This document shows positions 41,731 to 51,705 of a stretch of DNA of 64,000 bases, piece after piece; the stretch's first letter is position 1; each line of letters opens with the position of its first letter. The position numbers and the translations under genes are program-made. The notes under the pieces are model-generated. The model was not told the DNA's origin. It saw nothing but the letters and a program-made list of their open reading frames with translations, and searched no databases. Origin of the DNA: Mesobacillus foraminis. GTDB lineage: Bacteria > Bacillota > Bacilli > Bacillales > Cytobacillaceae. The DNA lies in NCBI RefSeq assembly GCF_004340465.1, contig NZ_SLVV01000003.1, forward strand, positions 296,982 to 360,981. The letters are read 5' to 3'.

Positions 41731-42458
41731 ATGACCTTAAAAGTATAAAAAAAGAATTGACCAGATTCATGATGGCCTATAAATTCGCTGTGGATGAAAT
41801 GAACACTAAAATCAACATACTCAAGGAAGAGTTCCAATATATTCATGACTATAATCCGATTGAACATGTAAAATCCCGGCTGAAGTCGCCCGAAAGTATC
41901 GCTAAAAAGGTTTCCCGGAAAAACATGGAGCTGAATTTGAATTCGATCAAGGAAAACCTCCGGGATATCGCCGGGATAAGAATCACCTGTTCCTTTATTT
42001 CGGATATTTACAAAGTCAGTGAAATGCTGCAAAGTCAAAAGGACGTCACAGTTGTGGAGTGCAAGGACTATATTAAGAATCCAAAGCCAAATGGATACCG
42101 CAGCCTGCACCTGATTGTTGAAATCCCGATTTTCATGTCCGACCGGGAAGAGAGAATTCCCGTAGAAATCCAGATCAGGACAATCGCCATGGATTTTTGG
42201 GCCAGCCTGGAGCATAAAATATTTTACAAATATAATAAAGATGTTCCCCTGAGCCTGCTTCAGGAGCTAAAGGATGCAGCCACCTCTGCAACCGAGCTCG
42301 ACCTAAAAATGGAGCGGCTCAATAATGAAATCAACATTGTAAAAGAAAAAAACAAAGAGGATGAAGTCCTTGTACATAATGAGGAAAATCCCAGGCTGAA
42401 CTTGCCGCTAGCCATATTCGAATCCCTGGTCCAGCAAAAAGACAAAGAAAGAATCTAA
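41709..42458 (+). CDS. Small alarmone synthetase, YwaC/RelP type
   Basis: 249-aa single-domain (p)ppGpp synthetase without hydrolase or regulatory domains. Motifs: HVKSRLKSPESIAKK (ATP site), DIAGIRITCSFISDIY (catalytic Asp), PNGYRSLHLIVE, VEIQIRTIAMDFWASLEHK. The tail after residue 210 is charged and helical. Sequence details (NPIEHVKSR, IAGIRITCSFISDIYKV, AMDFWASLEHKI) resemble B. subtilis YwaC more than YjbM. It overlaps the preceding membrane-protein gene by 22 bases, an unusual pairing that may couple alarmone synthesis to envelope stress. Confidence 0.92.
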   Translation: MFENFNLNDLKSIKKELTRFMMAYKFAVDEMNTKINILKEEFQYIHDYNPIEHVKSRLKSPESIAKKVSRKNMELNLNSIKENLRDIAGIRITCSFISDIYKVSEMLQSQKDVTVVECKDYIKNPKPNGYRSLHLIVEIPIFMSDREERIPVEIQIRTIAMDFWASLEHKIFYKYNKDVPLSLLQELKDAATSATELDLKMERLNNEINIVKEKNKEDEVLVHNEENPRLNLPLAIFESLVQQKDKERI

Positions 42459-42489
42459 TCGCCTATCTGCAACGCAACCCTTCAACCCA

Positions 42490-42535
42490 CTAAAGGGGGT
42501 CAGACCCCGGATGCTTTAAAGCGCTAAACTCCCCT
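42490..42535. repeat. GGGGTCAGACCCC / GCTTTAAAGC repeat
   Basis: GGGGTCAGACCCC at 42496-42508 followed by GCTTTAAAGC at 42513-42522. A truncated member of the palindromic family present at 39.1-39.4, 51.6 and 56.4 kb. Confidence 0.7.
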
Positions 42536-42548
42536 ATCCCATAAGTAT

Positions 42549-42580
42549 AGGACCTTTCTGATCAATGAAAGGTCCTTTTG
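42549..42580. terminator. Terminator between alarmone synthetase and nasA
   Basis: GGACCTTTC / GAAAGGTCC, loop of 8, then TTTT. It separates two convergent genes. Confidence 0.75.
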
Positions 42581-42588
42581 GTCGTGGC

Positions 42589-43794
42589 TTAAATTTTCGC
42601 TGCTTCCCTGCCGACATTCCATTTCTTCTTCCATGCAAGACCCGCGAGCGACAAAATCCCAAAGGCTGCAATCGCAATTACCGCAAATGTCAGAAATCCG
42701 GAGGCATAGGTTCCGGTGGTTTCTTTCAGGACTCCCAGCAGGGTTGGAAGGAAGAAACCCCCGATTCCGCCCGCAGCCCCGACAATCCCCGTCACCATGC
42801 CCATTTCCTTTTGGAACCTTTGCGGAACCAGCTGGAAGACTGCTCCATTTCCCATTCCGAGGCACATCATCCCTGTAAACAGAAGGGCTGTCACCAGGAA
42901 GATCGTTGGCAGCTGGCTCACCCCTATCATGCAGAGGCAAACACCGATGAATAAAAACGACAGCACCCGGACGCCGCCTATTTTATCGGCCAGCATTCCG
43001 CCTACGGGACGGAAGAAGCTTCCGGCAGCGACGCACAAAGTGACAAAATCGCCTGCCTGGACTTTGCTCAGCCCGTACTGGTCAACAAAGAAAATACTTA
43101 AAAAGCTGGTCAATCCGACGAATCCGCCGAACGTCACACTGTATAACAGACAGAACAGCCAGGTATCCCGGTGGCTGAACACTTTTAAATAGTTAACCAG
43201 CGGCTGAGGGGCAGGCTGGCTTGGAGCATCCTTTGCCATTAGAAGGAAAAAGACAAATACAATCGCCAGCGGAATAATGGCGATTCCCATGACGGCATGC
43301 CAGCCGTAAGCCTCCGCCAGCCGTGGGCCAAATAAGGTAGCAAACAGTGTACCGCTGTTGCCTGCGCCGGCAATTCCGTTGGCTGTTCCCTGTAAATGGG
43401 GTGGATACCATCTGCTTGCCATTGGCAAGGCTACAGCAAAGCTGGCACCAGCCACCCCCAACAGAATTCCGATTGCATAGATTTCTGTCAAAGTTTCACC
43501 TGCAAACATTCCCCATAATAGAGGCAGCATGGTAACGGACATTCCGATTGTCGCTGTTTTCTTTGGACCGATCCGGTCAGTCAAAATTCCGAGGACAATC
43601 CGGAAAAAGGAGCCGGCAAGAATCGGGATTGCAACGACAAGTCCCTGTTCAGATGGAGAAAGTCCAAAATCCTGCGAGATATAAACCCCTAAGGCCCCCA
43701 GCATCACCCAGATCATAAAACTGACATCAAAATACAAAAAAGACGACAACAAAGTTTTGGGATGGCCGCTGGTTCGTAGTTCTGCAATTTTCAC
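42589..43794 (-). CDS. nasA: Nitrate transporter NasA (MFS, NarK family)
   Basis: 401-aa, 12-helix major facilitator for nitrate uptake (same length as B. subtilis NasA). Signatures: [13 protein letters not shown] after helix 2, [13 protein letters not shown] and the nitrate-signature glycine motifs [20 protein letters not shown] and [15 protein letters not shown]. The start is GTG with GGAAGGGG upstream. It is divergent from the nitrate/nitrite reductase genes. A minus-strand TATAAT (43883-43878) and a TnrA-type box centred about 50 bases before the presumed start point mean it is likely activated under nitrogen limitation. Confidence 0.95.
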   Translation of the reverse strand: MKIAELRTSGHPKTLLSSFLYFDVSFMIWVMLGALGVYISQDFGLSPSEQGLVVAIPILAGSFFRIVLGILTDRIGPKKTATIGMSVTMLPLLWGMFAGETLTEIYAIGILLGVAGASFAVALPMASRWYPPHLQGTANGIAGAGNSGTLFATLFGPRLAEAYGWHAVMGIAIIPLAIVFVFFLLMAKDAPSQPAPQPLVNYLKVFSHRDTWLFCLLYSVTFGGFVGLTSFLSIFFVDQYGLSKVQAGDFVTLCVAAGSFFRPVGGMLADKIGGVRVLSFLFIGVCLCMIGVSQLPTIFLVTALLFTGMMCLGMGNGAVFQLVPQRFQKEMGMVTGIVGAAGGIGGFFLPTLLGVLKETTGTYASGFLTFAVIAIAAFGILSLAGLAWKKKWNVGREAAKI

Positions 43795-43877
43795 TATGAT
43801 ATTCCCCTTCCATTTACAAAATTAGTATTGAGAAAAAGGCAAGAATTCTTGAAATCTGCTTTTTCAAAATCAGTGTC

Positions 43878-43883
43878 ATTATA
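43878..43883 (-). promoter_or_regulatory. -10 box of nasA
   Basis: TATAAT on the minus strand, 38 bases from the centre of the TnrA-like box. There is no good -35, as expected for an activated promoter. Confidence 0.65.
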
Positions 43884-43912
43884 TAAGCAGGATTGGAAGG
43901 ACGGAAGATTTC

Positions 43913-43929
43913 TGTTAGGAAACCTTACA
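43913..43929. promoter_or_regulatory. TnrA-type box 1 (nasA)
   Basis: TGTTAGGAAACCTTACA fits TGTNA-N7-TNACA, the core of the TnrA/GlnR consensus. Confidence 0.8.
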
Positions 43930-44058
43930 CAGAAATTGGATTACAAAAGCGTGACTGTAGGGGGATTTTATGCAAATGCAAAAAAATGTTAAATCTAAAA
44001 AACCGCTTTCAAAAAATAGACGGAAAAGCCGGTACGAAGCCATTCTTATTAAAAACTA

Positions 44059-44075
44059 TGTAAGGTTTCTTTACA
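44059..44075. promoter_or_regulatory. TnrA-type box 2 (nasB)
   Basis: TGTAAGGTTTCTTTACA. Its reverse complement TGTAAAGAAACCTTACA shares the GAAACC core with boxes 1 and 3. A -10-like AATAAT begins 38 bases downstream of its centre. Confidence 0.8.
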
Positions 44076-44158
44076 TAACTGAATATCTAAATCTCTATCT
44101 ATGAAATAATACAGTACATGAACTCAAACGATACTACACAATTTTCGGGGGGTTATAC

Positions 44159-46552
44159 GTGCGTAAGCAGAGGTTGGTTTTAGTCGGGAACGGAATGGCG
44201 GGTGTCCGATGCATCGAGGAAATCCTCAAGCATGATGCCGATGCATTTGAAATTACGATTTTTGGAAGCGAGAATCATGGGAATTATAACCGGATTATGT
44301 TGTCTTCAGTTCTGCAGGGAAATGCGGAAATCGACGAAATCATCCTGCAGCAGGAAGCCTGGTATCAAGAGAGGGGAATTCGGCTTTTTAAAGGGGAGAC
44401 GGTCGTTTCCATTGATCCCCCGTCGCAAACGGTCAGGAGCGACCAGGGCAGGGAGGTGTCCTATGACAAGCTGATCCTGGCTACAGGGTCGTCTCCTTTC
44501 ATCCTGCCGATTAAGGGAGTGGACAAAAAAGGTGTCCGGAGTTTCCGGACCATTGAGGATTGTGAAAGAATACTTTCTGAATCCAGGAGCTGCAAAGCCG
44601 CAGCCGTGATTGGAGGAGGGCTGCTGGGGCTGGAGGCTGCTAAAGGATTATTGAATCTGGGGCTGAAGGTTCAGGTAATCCACAAGGCTCCGTTTCTGAT
44701 GGAAAGGCAGCTTGACGAAACGGCCTCAAAGATGCTGCAGGCTGAGCTGGAACGTCAGGGAATGAGCTTTATTTTTGAAAAACATACCCAGGAATTTGCC
44801 GGCAAGGACCGTGTGGAAAGGATTCAATTTTCCGATGGCACCGGAATCGATGCCGAACTGGTGGTGATGGCTGTGGGAGTCAGGCCCAATGTGGGGCTTG
44901 CCAGGGACCATGGAATTGCCGTCAATCGAGGAATTATCGTTAACGAATACATGCAGAGCAGCGATCCGGCCATTTACGCAGTAGGCGAATGCGCCGAAAG
45001 CAACGGGATCGTGTATGGAATCGTCAAACCTCTGTATGAACAGGGGAAGGTTCTGGCAAAGCACCTATGCGGAATCGCCTCTGATGGATACAAGGGCTCT
45101 GTCCTTTCCACCCAATTAAAGATTTCCGGTGTTGATGTTTTCTCCATCGGACAGCTGGATGGCGGGGAAGAGGGGAAGGCTGTCACCATTTTCAACTCGG
45201 TGGATGGAGTTTATAAAAAAATGGTCTTCCAGGAAAATAAGCTGGTTGGCGTTGTGCTGTATGGCGATACAACCGAAAGCGGCCGCTTGCTTGAGCTGAT
45301 CGTCAAGAGAAAGGATGTCGAGGACCTGGAGAAAGGGCTTCTCCTGTCTTCGGCGCAGCATGAAGGGTATACAACTGCAGGGATGCCCCCTACTGATGTG
45401 ATTTGCAATTGCAATGGAGTGTCCAAAGGAACGATTGTGGAAGCCTGCCTTTCAAAGAACCTTGCCACCGTAGAACAGGTAAAGGAATGTACAAAAGCGT
45501 CCGGCTCCTGCGGAGGCTGCCGTCCGCTCGTCGCTGATCTTCTTGACTACGTCCACAGCGATGAATTTGATGAACCGGCTGTTGTCGGCTCCCTTTGTTC
45601 CTGTACAAATTTAACCGAGGATGAAATTGTCCGGCAAATACAGGAAGACAATCTTCAGAGTACAGAGCAGGCGATGGCAAAGCTTGGGTGGAACAACCCA
45701 AGGGGCTGTGGTATTTGTGTGCCTGCCCTGAGGTATTACCTGGGCATGGTTCATCCGGCGTACAAGGCATCTGCATGCAAGGCTGCCAGTAGCCCTGGCA
45801 TCAACGCAGTCCTTCAAGACGATGGCACGTATTCGGTTGTTCCCCGGATGTACGGCGGAGTTACAGATGCCAATCAGCTAAAGGGGATTGCTCAAGTGAT
45901 TGAAAAATATAACATTCCAGAGGTTCGGCTTACGAGCGGGCAGCGGATTCAATTGGCAGGAATCAAGGAGGAGATTCTAGACGAGGTCCTGAGGGAATTG
46001 ACTGACATCCTGGTACCGGCTGAAAACCCAAAGAGGTCCATTAGCTCTGTTCCATGGGGGAACGCAAGCCTGAAAACCTTTGTTGCCGACCAGACCTGCG
46101 GCTGCAGCAGGAATGAATCTGTTCAGCTGGCGGCCGAATTGGAACGGAAAACCGAATCTCTCAACATGCCTGCCAGCTTGAAAATTGGAATTTCCCCCTG
46201 CCAGCATTGTGATGCCGCGGCGACAGCGATGGATATTGGCTTAATCCATGCGCAGGGCCGCTGGGAGGTGTATGTTGGCGGGCAGACATACAGGAATGTC
46301 AGCGGCGGGGCTTTATTTTATGTAACAGGGTCGCCGGAGGAAATCTTTGAGATTACTCTGGGTCTGATTCAATATTACCGGGAAACAGCTAATTACCTTG
46401 AACCAACCTGGAAATGGGTGGAACGGCTAGGTCTGATCCATATCCGGGAGATCCTTTTTGACCAGGATATCCGCATGCTGCTGCTCAAGCGGCTGGAATC
46501 CGAAAGAGAACAGCAAAGCGGGGCAAACAGTGCCGAAAGCCTGGTTCAGTAA
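44159..46552 (+). CDS. nasB: Assimilatory nitrate reductase electron-transfer subunit NasB
   Basis: 797-aa NirB-like flavoprotein that passes electrons from NADH to NasC. FAD site [10 protein letters not shown] at the N-terminus and NAD site [15 protein letters not shown] near residue 155. Two BFD-type [2Fe-2S] segments (CNCNGVSKG with CGGC; CSCTN with GCGIC) follow, then a sulfite-reductase-like tail. The siroheme/4Fe-4S pattern of true nitrite reductase (C-x5-C and C-x3-C) is not kept. The aligned positions read FVADQTCGC and SPCQHCD, so it should not reduce nitrite itself. The start is GTG. Confidence 0.93.
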   Translation: MRKQRLVLVGNGMAGVRCIEEILKHDADAFEITIFGSENHGNYNRIMLSSVLQGNAEIDEIILQQEAWYQERGIRLFKGETVVSIDPPSQTVRSDQGREVSYDKLILATGSSPFILPIKGVDKKGVRSFRTIEDCERILSESRSCKAAAVIGGGLLGLEAAKGLLNLGLKVQVIHKAPFLMERQLDETASKMLQAELERQGMSFIFEKHTQEFAGKDRVERIQFSDGTGIDAELVVMAVGVRPNVGLARDHGIAVNRGIIVNEYMQSSDPAIYAVGECAESNGIVYGIVKPLYEQGKVLAKHLCGIASDGYKGSVLSTQLKISGVDVFSIGQLDGGEEGKAVTIFNSVDGVYKKMVFQENKLVGVVLYGDTTESGRLLELIVKRKDVEDLEKGLLLSSAQHEGYTTAGMPPTDVICNCNGVSKGTIVEACLSKNLATVEQVKECTKASGSCGGCRPLVADLLDYVHSDEFDEPAVVGSLCSCTNLTEDEIVRQIQEDNLQSTEQAMAKLGWNNPRGCGICVPALRYYLGMVHPAYKASACKAASSPGINAVLQDDGTYSVVPRMYGGVTDANQLKGIAQVIEKYNIPEVRLTSGQRIQLAGIKEEILDEVLRELTDILVPAENPKRSISSVPWGNASLKTFVADQTCGCSRNESVQLAAELERKTESLNMPASLKIGISPCQHCDAAATAMDIGLIHAQGRWEVYVGGQTYRNVSGGALFYVTGSPEEIFEITLGLIQYYRETANYLEPTWKWVERLGLIHIREILFDQDIRMLLLKRLESEREQQSGANSAESLVQ

Positions 46553-46588
46553 AAGTAGTGATGAAACAAAAAAGAGGATGAGGACAAA

Positions 46589-48742
46589 TTGACTGAATTA
46601 TTTTTAAAATATTTCCGTGAAAAACAGCAAAAGGTTCAGCCTCAGAAGGTGTATCAGACACAATGTCCATTCTGCAGCGTTCAATGCAAGCTAAAGCTTG
46701 TTGAACAATCAAACTTGTCGCGAAAGCAATACTACATGATGGGGGTTGATAATCCGGCATCTGAAGGCCGCTTTTGCGTCAAGGGGCAAAATGCTTACCA
46801 GCATGCCATCCATAAGGACCGTGTTCTTTACCCGCTGCTGAAGGTTAATGGCCAGTTTCAGCGGATTTCCTGGGAAGACGCTCTTCAAAAGATTAAAAGC
46901 AGTTTTGAAGAGATTCAGAGAGAAGATGGGCGGGACGCTGTTGCCGTCTATGGAAGTGCTTCGATTACGAATGAGGAAGCCTATCTGCTGGGGAAGTTCG
47001 CCCGTGTCGCACTAAAAACAAGGCATATTGATTATAATGGGCGCCTCTGTATGTCGGCTGCTGCAAGCGCCGCAAGCCAGACCTTCGGGATGGACCGGGG
47101 GTTTACCAATACTCTTGGGGAAATCCCTCATACAAGAGTCATCATTCTGGCCGGGACGAATATTGCAGAATGCCAGCCGACCATCGTTCCTTACTTTGAA
47201 CGGGCTAAGGAAAATGGTGCCTATATCATTGTCATAGACCCACGGGAAACGGACACTGCCAAACTCGCAGACTTGCATTTAAAAGTAAGGCCGGGGAGGG
47301 ACGCTGCCTTAGCCAATGGCCTGTTAAAAGTCCTGATCGAGGAAGGCTATGCCGATGAAGCCTTTATCAGGGAGAGGGCTTCCGGATTTGAAGAAGTGAA
47401 GGAATATGTAACCTCCCTGGATATACAAGAAATCGAGAATCTTACCGGGGTGCCGGCTGAGCAGATAAGGAGGGCGGCAAGGAAGTTTGGTGCCGAGGAA
47501 TCCGGAATGATTTTTACCGCGAGAGGTGTCGAGCAGCAGACAGACGGCTCGGCAGCAGTCCGCAACCTCTTGAATATTCTGCTTGCAACCGGGAAAATCG
47601 GAAAGTCTTTTTCCGGCTACGGGGCCATTACCGGCCAGGGCAATGGGCAGGGAGCCAGGGAGCACGGTCAAAAGGCCGACCAGCTGCCAGGATACCGTTC
47701 CATCGAAAACCCGGAACACCGGAAATATATCGCGGATGTCTGGGGAGTGAACCATGAGGAGCTGCCCGGGAAAGGCGTGTCAGCCTATGAAATGATCGAG
47801 AAAATGGACCAGAGTGAAATCACTGGCCTGCTGCTGCTTTGTTCCAATCCGATTGTCTCCAATCCGAATGCAAATCTAGTAAAAAGAGCCTTAAAGAAAT
47901 TAAAGTTCCTCGTTGCTGTGGATTTGTTCGTTTCGGAAACAGCGGAACTGGCCGACCTGATCCTGCCGGCCTCGTCCTTTTTGGAGGATGAAGGCACGAT
48001 GACCAATCTGGAAGGGCGCGTGACGTTAAGAGAAGCGAGCAGGCCGTGCCCTGGGGAATCAAAGCATGATTGGGAAATTATTTGCGAGATTGCAAGAGTG
48101 CTGGGTCACGGAGACTATTTCTCCTACACGATGCCAGAGGACATTTTTAATGAGCTGAGAGTGGCCAGCAAAGGCGGCCTGGCCGATTATTATGGCATCA
48201 CCTATGAACGGCTTCGGAAAGAGGGCGGGATATTGTGGCCGTGCCCCGAGCCGGGTCATGAAGGTACTGCGCGAGTGTTCGAAACAGCCTTTGCCCATGA
48301 GGACGGCCGGGCAAAGATGGCTGTTGTGTCCAATCATCCCGTTGTTCCAAAGGAGAACCCTGATCAGGAATACCCGCTTCTGCTGACGACAGGGCGTGTA
48401 GTGTCGCATTACTTGACGGGGGTGCAGACGAGAAAGAGCCCCTCCCTTGCGGCAAGGAATTTCGAGTCCTACCTGGAAATTCACCCTAAAACGGCCAGGA
48501 AATTTGGGGTCGAGGACCATGAGCTGGTAAAGGTTGAATCGAGAAGGGGGAGCATTATCGTAAGAAGCAAAGTGTCCAAAGAGATTCGCGAGGATACAGT
48601 CTTCGTTCCTTTTCACTGGGCAGAATCCCAAAATGTGAACCTGCTGGTTGCCGGGGACCTGGATCCGTCCTGCCGGATGCCTGGATTTAAAGTCAGTGCC
48701 GTGAAAGTGTCCCCGCTGTCTGCTGAGGGAACTAGGGCTTAA
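46589..48742 (+). CDS. nasC: Assimilatory nitrate reductase catalytic subunit NasC
   Basis: 717-aa molybdenum bis-MGD enzyme reducing nitrate to nitrite in the cytoplasm. N-terminal [4Fe-4S] ligands are in CPFCSVQC and the later FCVKG. The Mo ligand Cys is in GRLCMSAAA (about residue 152). Substrate/cofactor motifs include GTNIAECQPTI, GQGNGQGAREHGQK and LPASSFLEDEGTMTNLEGR. The C-terminal molydopterin-binding domain has LLTTGRVVSHYLTGVQTR. There is no Tat signal. The start is TTG, with GAGGATGAGG upstream. It follows nasB by 36 bases. Confidence 0.95.
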   Translation: MTELFLKYFREKQQKVQPQKVYQTQCPFCSVQCKLKLVEQSNLSRKQYYMMGVDNPASEGRFCVKGQNAYQHAIHKDRVLYPLLKVNGQFQRISWEDALQKIKSSFEEIQREDGRDAVAVYGSASITNEEAYLLGKFARVALKTRHIDYNGRLCMSAAASAASQTFGMDRGFTNTLGEIPHTRVIILAGTNIAECQPTIVPYFERAKENGAYIIVIDPRETDTAKLADLHLKVRPGRDAALANGLLKVLIEEGYADEAFIRERASGFEEVKEYVTSLDIQEIENLTGVPAEQIRRAARKFGAEESGMIFTARGVEQQTDGSAAVRNLLNILLATGKIGKSFSGYGAITGQGNGQGAREHGQKADQLPGYRSIENPEHRKYIADVWGVNHEELPGKGVSAYEMIEKMDQSEITGLLLLCSNPIVSNPNANLVKRALKKLKFLVAVDLFVSETAELADLILPASSFLEDEGTMTNLEGRVTLREASRPCPGESKHDWEIICEIARVLGHGDYFSYTMPEDIFNELRVASKGGLADYYGITYERLRKEGGILWPCPEPGHEGTARVFETAFAHEDGRAKMAVVSNHPVVPKENPDQEYPLLLTTGRVVSHYLTGVQTRKSPSLAARNFESYLEIHPKTARKFGVEDHELVKVESRRGSIIVRSKVSKEIREDTVFVPFHWAESQNVNLLVAGDLDPSCRMPGFKVSAVKVSPLSAEGTRA

Positions 48743-48772
48743 TACCTGAAATACGAAAATCATGTCAGGAAA

Positions 48773-48789
48773 CCTCACGTGATTATTAT
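48773..48789. promoter_or_regulatory. TnrA-type box 3 (nasD)
   Basis: TGTCAGGAAACCTCACG, with one departure (final G for A) from TGTNA-N7-TNACA. GATAAT at 48817-48822 lies 36 bases after its centre, the same geometry as boxes 1 and 2. nasDE thus probably has its own promoter. Confidence 0.72.
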
Positions 48790-48842
48790 ACAAACTTAAA
48801 TCCTGTGATAATCTTTAGGAAACTTCTTAAGGAGGAAGTCAA

Positions 48843-51257
48843 GTGCAAAAGAAAAAGCTTGTTCTTGTTGGGAATGGAATGGCCGGAGTTCGAACAATCG
48901 AGGAAATTATAAAGGTGTCGGCAGAAGAATTCGAAATCACGATTTTCGGAAGTGAACCGCACCCTAACTATAACAGGATTCTTTTATCCAAAGTGTTACA
49001 AGGGGATACAAAAGTTACCGATATTACGCTGAATGACTGGGATTGGTACCGGGAGAACAATATTGAATTGTATACCGGAGAAACGGTCACCGGCATTGAT
49101 TCCGAAAATAAGGTTGTCACTACCGATTCCGGTAGAACTCAGCCTTATGATGAATTAATCTTGGCAACGGGCTCTCTTCCATTTATGCTCCCGCTTCCCG
49201 GAGCGGATAAAGAAGGAGTCACGGCCTTCCGGGATATCAGGGATACCGATATTATGCTGGATGCTTCCAAAAAATTTAAAAAAGCAGCGGTTATCGGCGG
49301 CGGGCTCCTCGGACTGGAAGCAGCGCGGGGGCTGCTGAACCTCGGGATGGAAGTATCCGTCATCCATATCGCACCGTATTTGATGGAGCGACAGCTGGAT
49401 CCGACAGCTGCAAAACTGCTTCAGACGGAATTGGAGAAACAGGGCATGAATTTCCTGCTCGAAAAGAACACGGAGGAAATCGTGGGAAAAGACCGGGTGG
49501 AAGGGCTGAAATTTAAAGACGGTTCCTTCCTGGAAGCCGACCTTGTCGTCATGGCGGTGGGAATCAAGCCGAATGTGGAGCTGGCAAAGATAAGCGGCAT
49601 TCCGGTCAACCGGGGGATTGTGGTGGATGACTACATGCGGACTGGGATTTCGAACGTCTATGCCGTTGGCGAATGCGCAGAGCATCGCGGAATCGTTTAT
49701 GGGCTGGTTGCTCCGCTGTATGAGCAAGGGAAAGCGTTGGCCGCTGATATTTGCGGGAAGGCTGCCAAGCCATATGAAGGCTCTGTTTTATCTACGCAAT
49801 TAAAGGTGTCCGGAGTCGAGGTGTTCTCGGCGGGCGATTTTATGGAAGATGAAACGAAAAAATCAATTAAGGTATTCGATGAGCAGGAAGGCGTCTATAA
49901 AAAGATCGTGCTGCGCGGCAACCAGATTGTCGGGGCAGTGCTGTTCGGGGACAGCAAGGATGGAAACAGGCTGTTCTCGATGATTCAGAAGCAATCGGAT
50001 ATTTCCGATACCTCCAAGGTCGCGATTCTCCAGCCTGTCGGCGGCGAGGCAGAAGAAAGCCTTGTGGCAGCCATGTCAGCCGATGATATTATTTGCGGAT
50101 GCAACGGTGTTTCAAAAGGGACCATCGTCCAGGCCATCCAGGAAAAGGGCTGTACCTCTGTTGATGCCATCAAAGCCTGTACAAGTGCTTCGCGCTCATG
50201 TGGCGGATGCAAACCGCTTGTGGCTGATCTTCTGCAGCATACACTTGGCGCCGAATTCGACGGCCAGGCCAAAACAGAAGCTGTTTGCAGCTGTACAACA
50301 TTATCACGGGATGAGATAGTGGCGGAAATCAGGGAGAAAGGCCTCACCCATGTGAAGGAAGTCATGAATGTCCTTGGCTGGGAAACAGAGGAAGGCTGCT
50401 CGAAATGCCGGCCTGCCCTGAATTATTACCTAGGGATGGTCAATCCAATCCAATATCAGGACGAACGCGAATCGCGGTTTGTCAATGAAAGGATGCATGC
50501 CAATATTCAGAAGGATGGGACCTACTCGGTTGTGCCGAGGATGTACGGAGGCGTGACAAACTCGAAGGATCTGCGCAAGATTGCAGACGTTGTTGACAAA
50601 TATGACATTCCGCTTGTAAAAATGACCGGGGGCCAGCGCATCGACTTGCTTGGTGTGAAGAAAGAGGATGTGCCAAAGGTATGGGAAGACCTTAATATGC
50701 CATCCGGATTTGCCTACGGAAAATCGCTCCGTACGGTAAAAACCTGTGTGGGAGAACAATTCTGCCGCTTCGGGACCCAGGATTCGATCTCATTGGGGAT
50801 TGCGCTCGAGAAAAAATATGAAGGCCTTGCGACTCCGCATAAAGTAAAAATGGCCGTCTCTGCCTGCCCGCGGAACTGTGCCGAGTCCGGAATCAAGGAC
50901 CTAGGTGTCGTTGGCATCGACGGCGGCTGGGAGATATATGTAGGCGGCAATGGCGGGACGCATCTCCGTGCGGCAGATCTTCTGTATAAGGTGAAGACAG
51001 ATGAAGAAGTAATCGAAATCACAAGCGCTTATCTGCAGTACTACCGTGAGACGGCCAATTATCTGGAGCGGACATCTGCCTGGATCGAGCGGGTTGGTTT
51101 ACAGCATGTAAAAGAGGTCCTCGATGATCTGGAAACACGGAAAGACCTTTGTGGCCGAATGGAGGAAGCTCTCTCCACTTATAAAGATCCGTGGAAGGAA
51201 ATTCTGGAGGACAATAAAGTAAATAATGACCTATTCGGTACCCTGGTAAAGTCATAA
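48843..51257 (+). CDS. nasD: NADH-dependent nitrite reductase large subunit NasD
   Basis: 804-aa NirB-type enzyme reducing nitrite to ammonium. FAD site [17 protein letters not shown] site [18 protein letters not shown] [2Fe-2S] region CGCNGVSKG with CGGC and CSCTTL; C-terminal ferredoxin-like half domain VVPRMYGGV; siroheme/[4Fe-4S] ligands CVGEQFC and CPRNC. The last pair distinguishes it from the sister gene nasB. The start is GTG with AGGAGGAAG upstream. nasE follows after 22 bases. Confidence 0.96.
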   Translation: MQKKKLVLVGNGMAGVRTIEEIIKVSAEEFEITIFGSEPHPNYNRILLSKVLQGDTKVTDITLNDWDWYRENNIELYTGETVTGIDSENKVVTTDSGRTQPYDELILATGSLPFMLPLPGADKEGVTAFRDIRDTDIMLDASKKFKKAAVIGGGLLGLEAARGLLNLGMEVSVIHIAPYLMERQLDPTAAKLLQTELEKQGMNFLLEKNTEEIVGKDRVEGLKFKDGSFLEADLVVMAVGIKPNVELAKISGIPVNRGIVVDDYMRTGISNVYAVGECAEHRGIVYGLVAPLYEQGKALAADICGKAAKPYEGSVLSTQLKVSGVEVFSAGDFMEDETKKSIKVFDEQEGVYKKIVLRGNQIVGAVLFGDSKDGNRLFSMIQKQSDISDTSKVAILQPVGGEAEESLVAAMSADDIICGCNGVSKGTIVQAIQEKGCTSVDAIKACTSASRSCGGCKPLVADLLQHTLGAEFDGQAKTEAVCSCTTLSRDEIVAEIREKGLTHVKEVMNVLGWETEEGCSKCRPALNYYLGMVNPIQYQDERESRFVNERMHANIQKDGTYSVVPRMYGGVTNSKDLRKIADVVDKYDIPLVKMTGGQRIDLLGVKKEDVPKVWEDLNMPSGFAYGKSLRTVKTCVGEQFCRFGTQDSISLGIALEKKYEGLATPHKVKMAVSACPRNCAESGIKDLGVVGIDGGWEIYVGGNGGTHLRAADLLYKVKTDEEVIEITSAYLQYYRETANYLERTSAWIERVGLQHVKEVLDDLETRKDLCGRMEEALSTYKDPWKEILEDNKVNNDLFGTLVKS

Positions 51258-51279
51258 GTGTGAGGGAGGAGTCGAGGAA

Positions 51280-51600
51280 ATGCTGAATCAGCTGGAGACG
51301 AAGATTTTTGTTGGGAAAATGGATGAACTGCCAGAACGGCTTGGGAAAACGGTGAGGATTGGCACAACGGAAATTGCCGTTTTTAAATTATCAAACGGAG
51401 GCGTCAGGGCGGTCGAGAACCGCTGCCCACATAAAGGCGGGGTCCTGAGTGAAGGAATGGTCAGCGGCGAATTCGTTTTCTGCCCGATGCATGACTGGAA
51501 AATCTGCCTCGATGACGGCAAAGTGCAAGAGCCGGACCATGGCTGTGTCAAAACCTTTCAGACGGCTATTGAGGGAGACGACGTTTATTTAATCTATTAA
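51280..51600 (+). CDS. nasE: Nitrite reductase small subunit NasE (Rieske)
   Basis: 106-aa NirD-type Rieske [2Fe-2S] protein. Cluster ligands CPHKGG (Cys, His) and CPMHDWK (Cys, His) are in place. It completes the NasDE nitrite reductase. GGGAGGAG precedes the ATG. The nasF gene (siroheme methyltransferase) that follows in B. subtilis is absent; instead a palindromic terminator ends the cluster. Confidence 0.95.
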   Translation: MLNQLETKIFVGKMDELPERLGKTVRIGTTEIAVFKLSNGGVRAVENRCPHKGGVLSEGMVSGEFVFCPMHDWKICLDDGKVQEPDHGCVKTFQTAIEGDDVYLIY

Positions 51601-51610
51601 CCAACCATTC

Positions 51611-51664
51611 GGGGGTCAGGCACCCTGCAGCACTTTAAAGTGCTGCGGCGTGCCTGACCCCTTT
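51611..51664. repeat. Palindromic repeat element acting as nasE terminator
   Basis: GGGGTCAGGCAC (51612-51623) pairs with GTGCCTGACCCC (51650-51661), enclosing the perfect 20-base palindrome GCAGCACTTTAAAGTGCTGC (51627-51646), then CTTTG. It is an intact member of the family also at 56366, with fragments at 39.1-39.4 and 42.5 kb. Confidence 0.85.
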
Positions 51665-51705
51665 GTTGTGTTATAGTATTTTTATATAAACATTTAGGTT
51701 TTGGG

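Noticed and set aside
43965-44040. Small ORF starting ATGCAAATGCAAAAAAATG
   Set aside because: A short, Lys-rich frame in the nasA-nasB gap with only partial ribosome-site support and no conserved feature; the region is better explained as regulatory.
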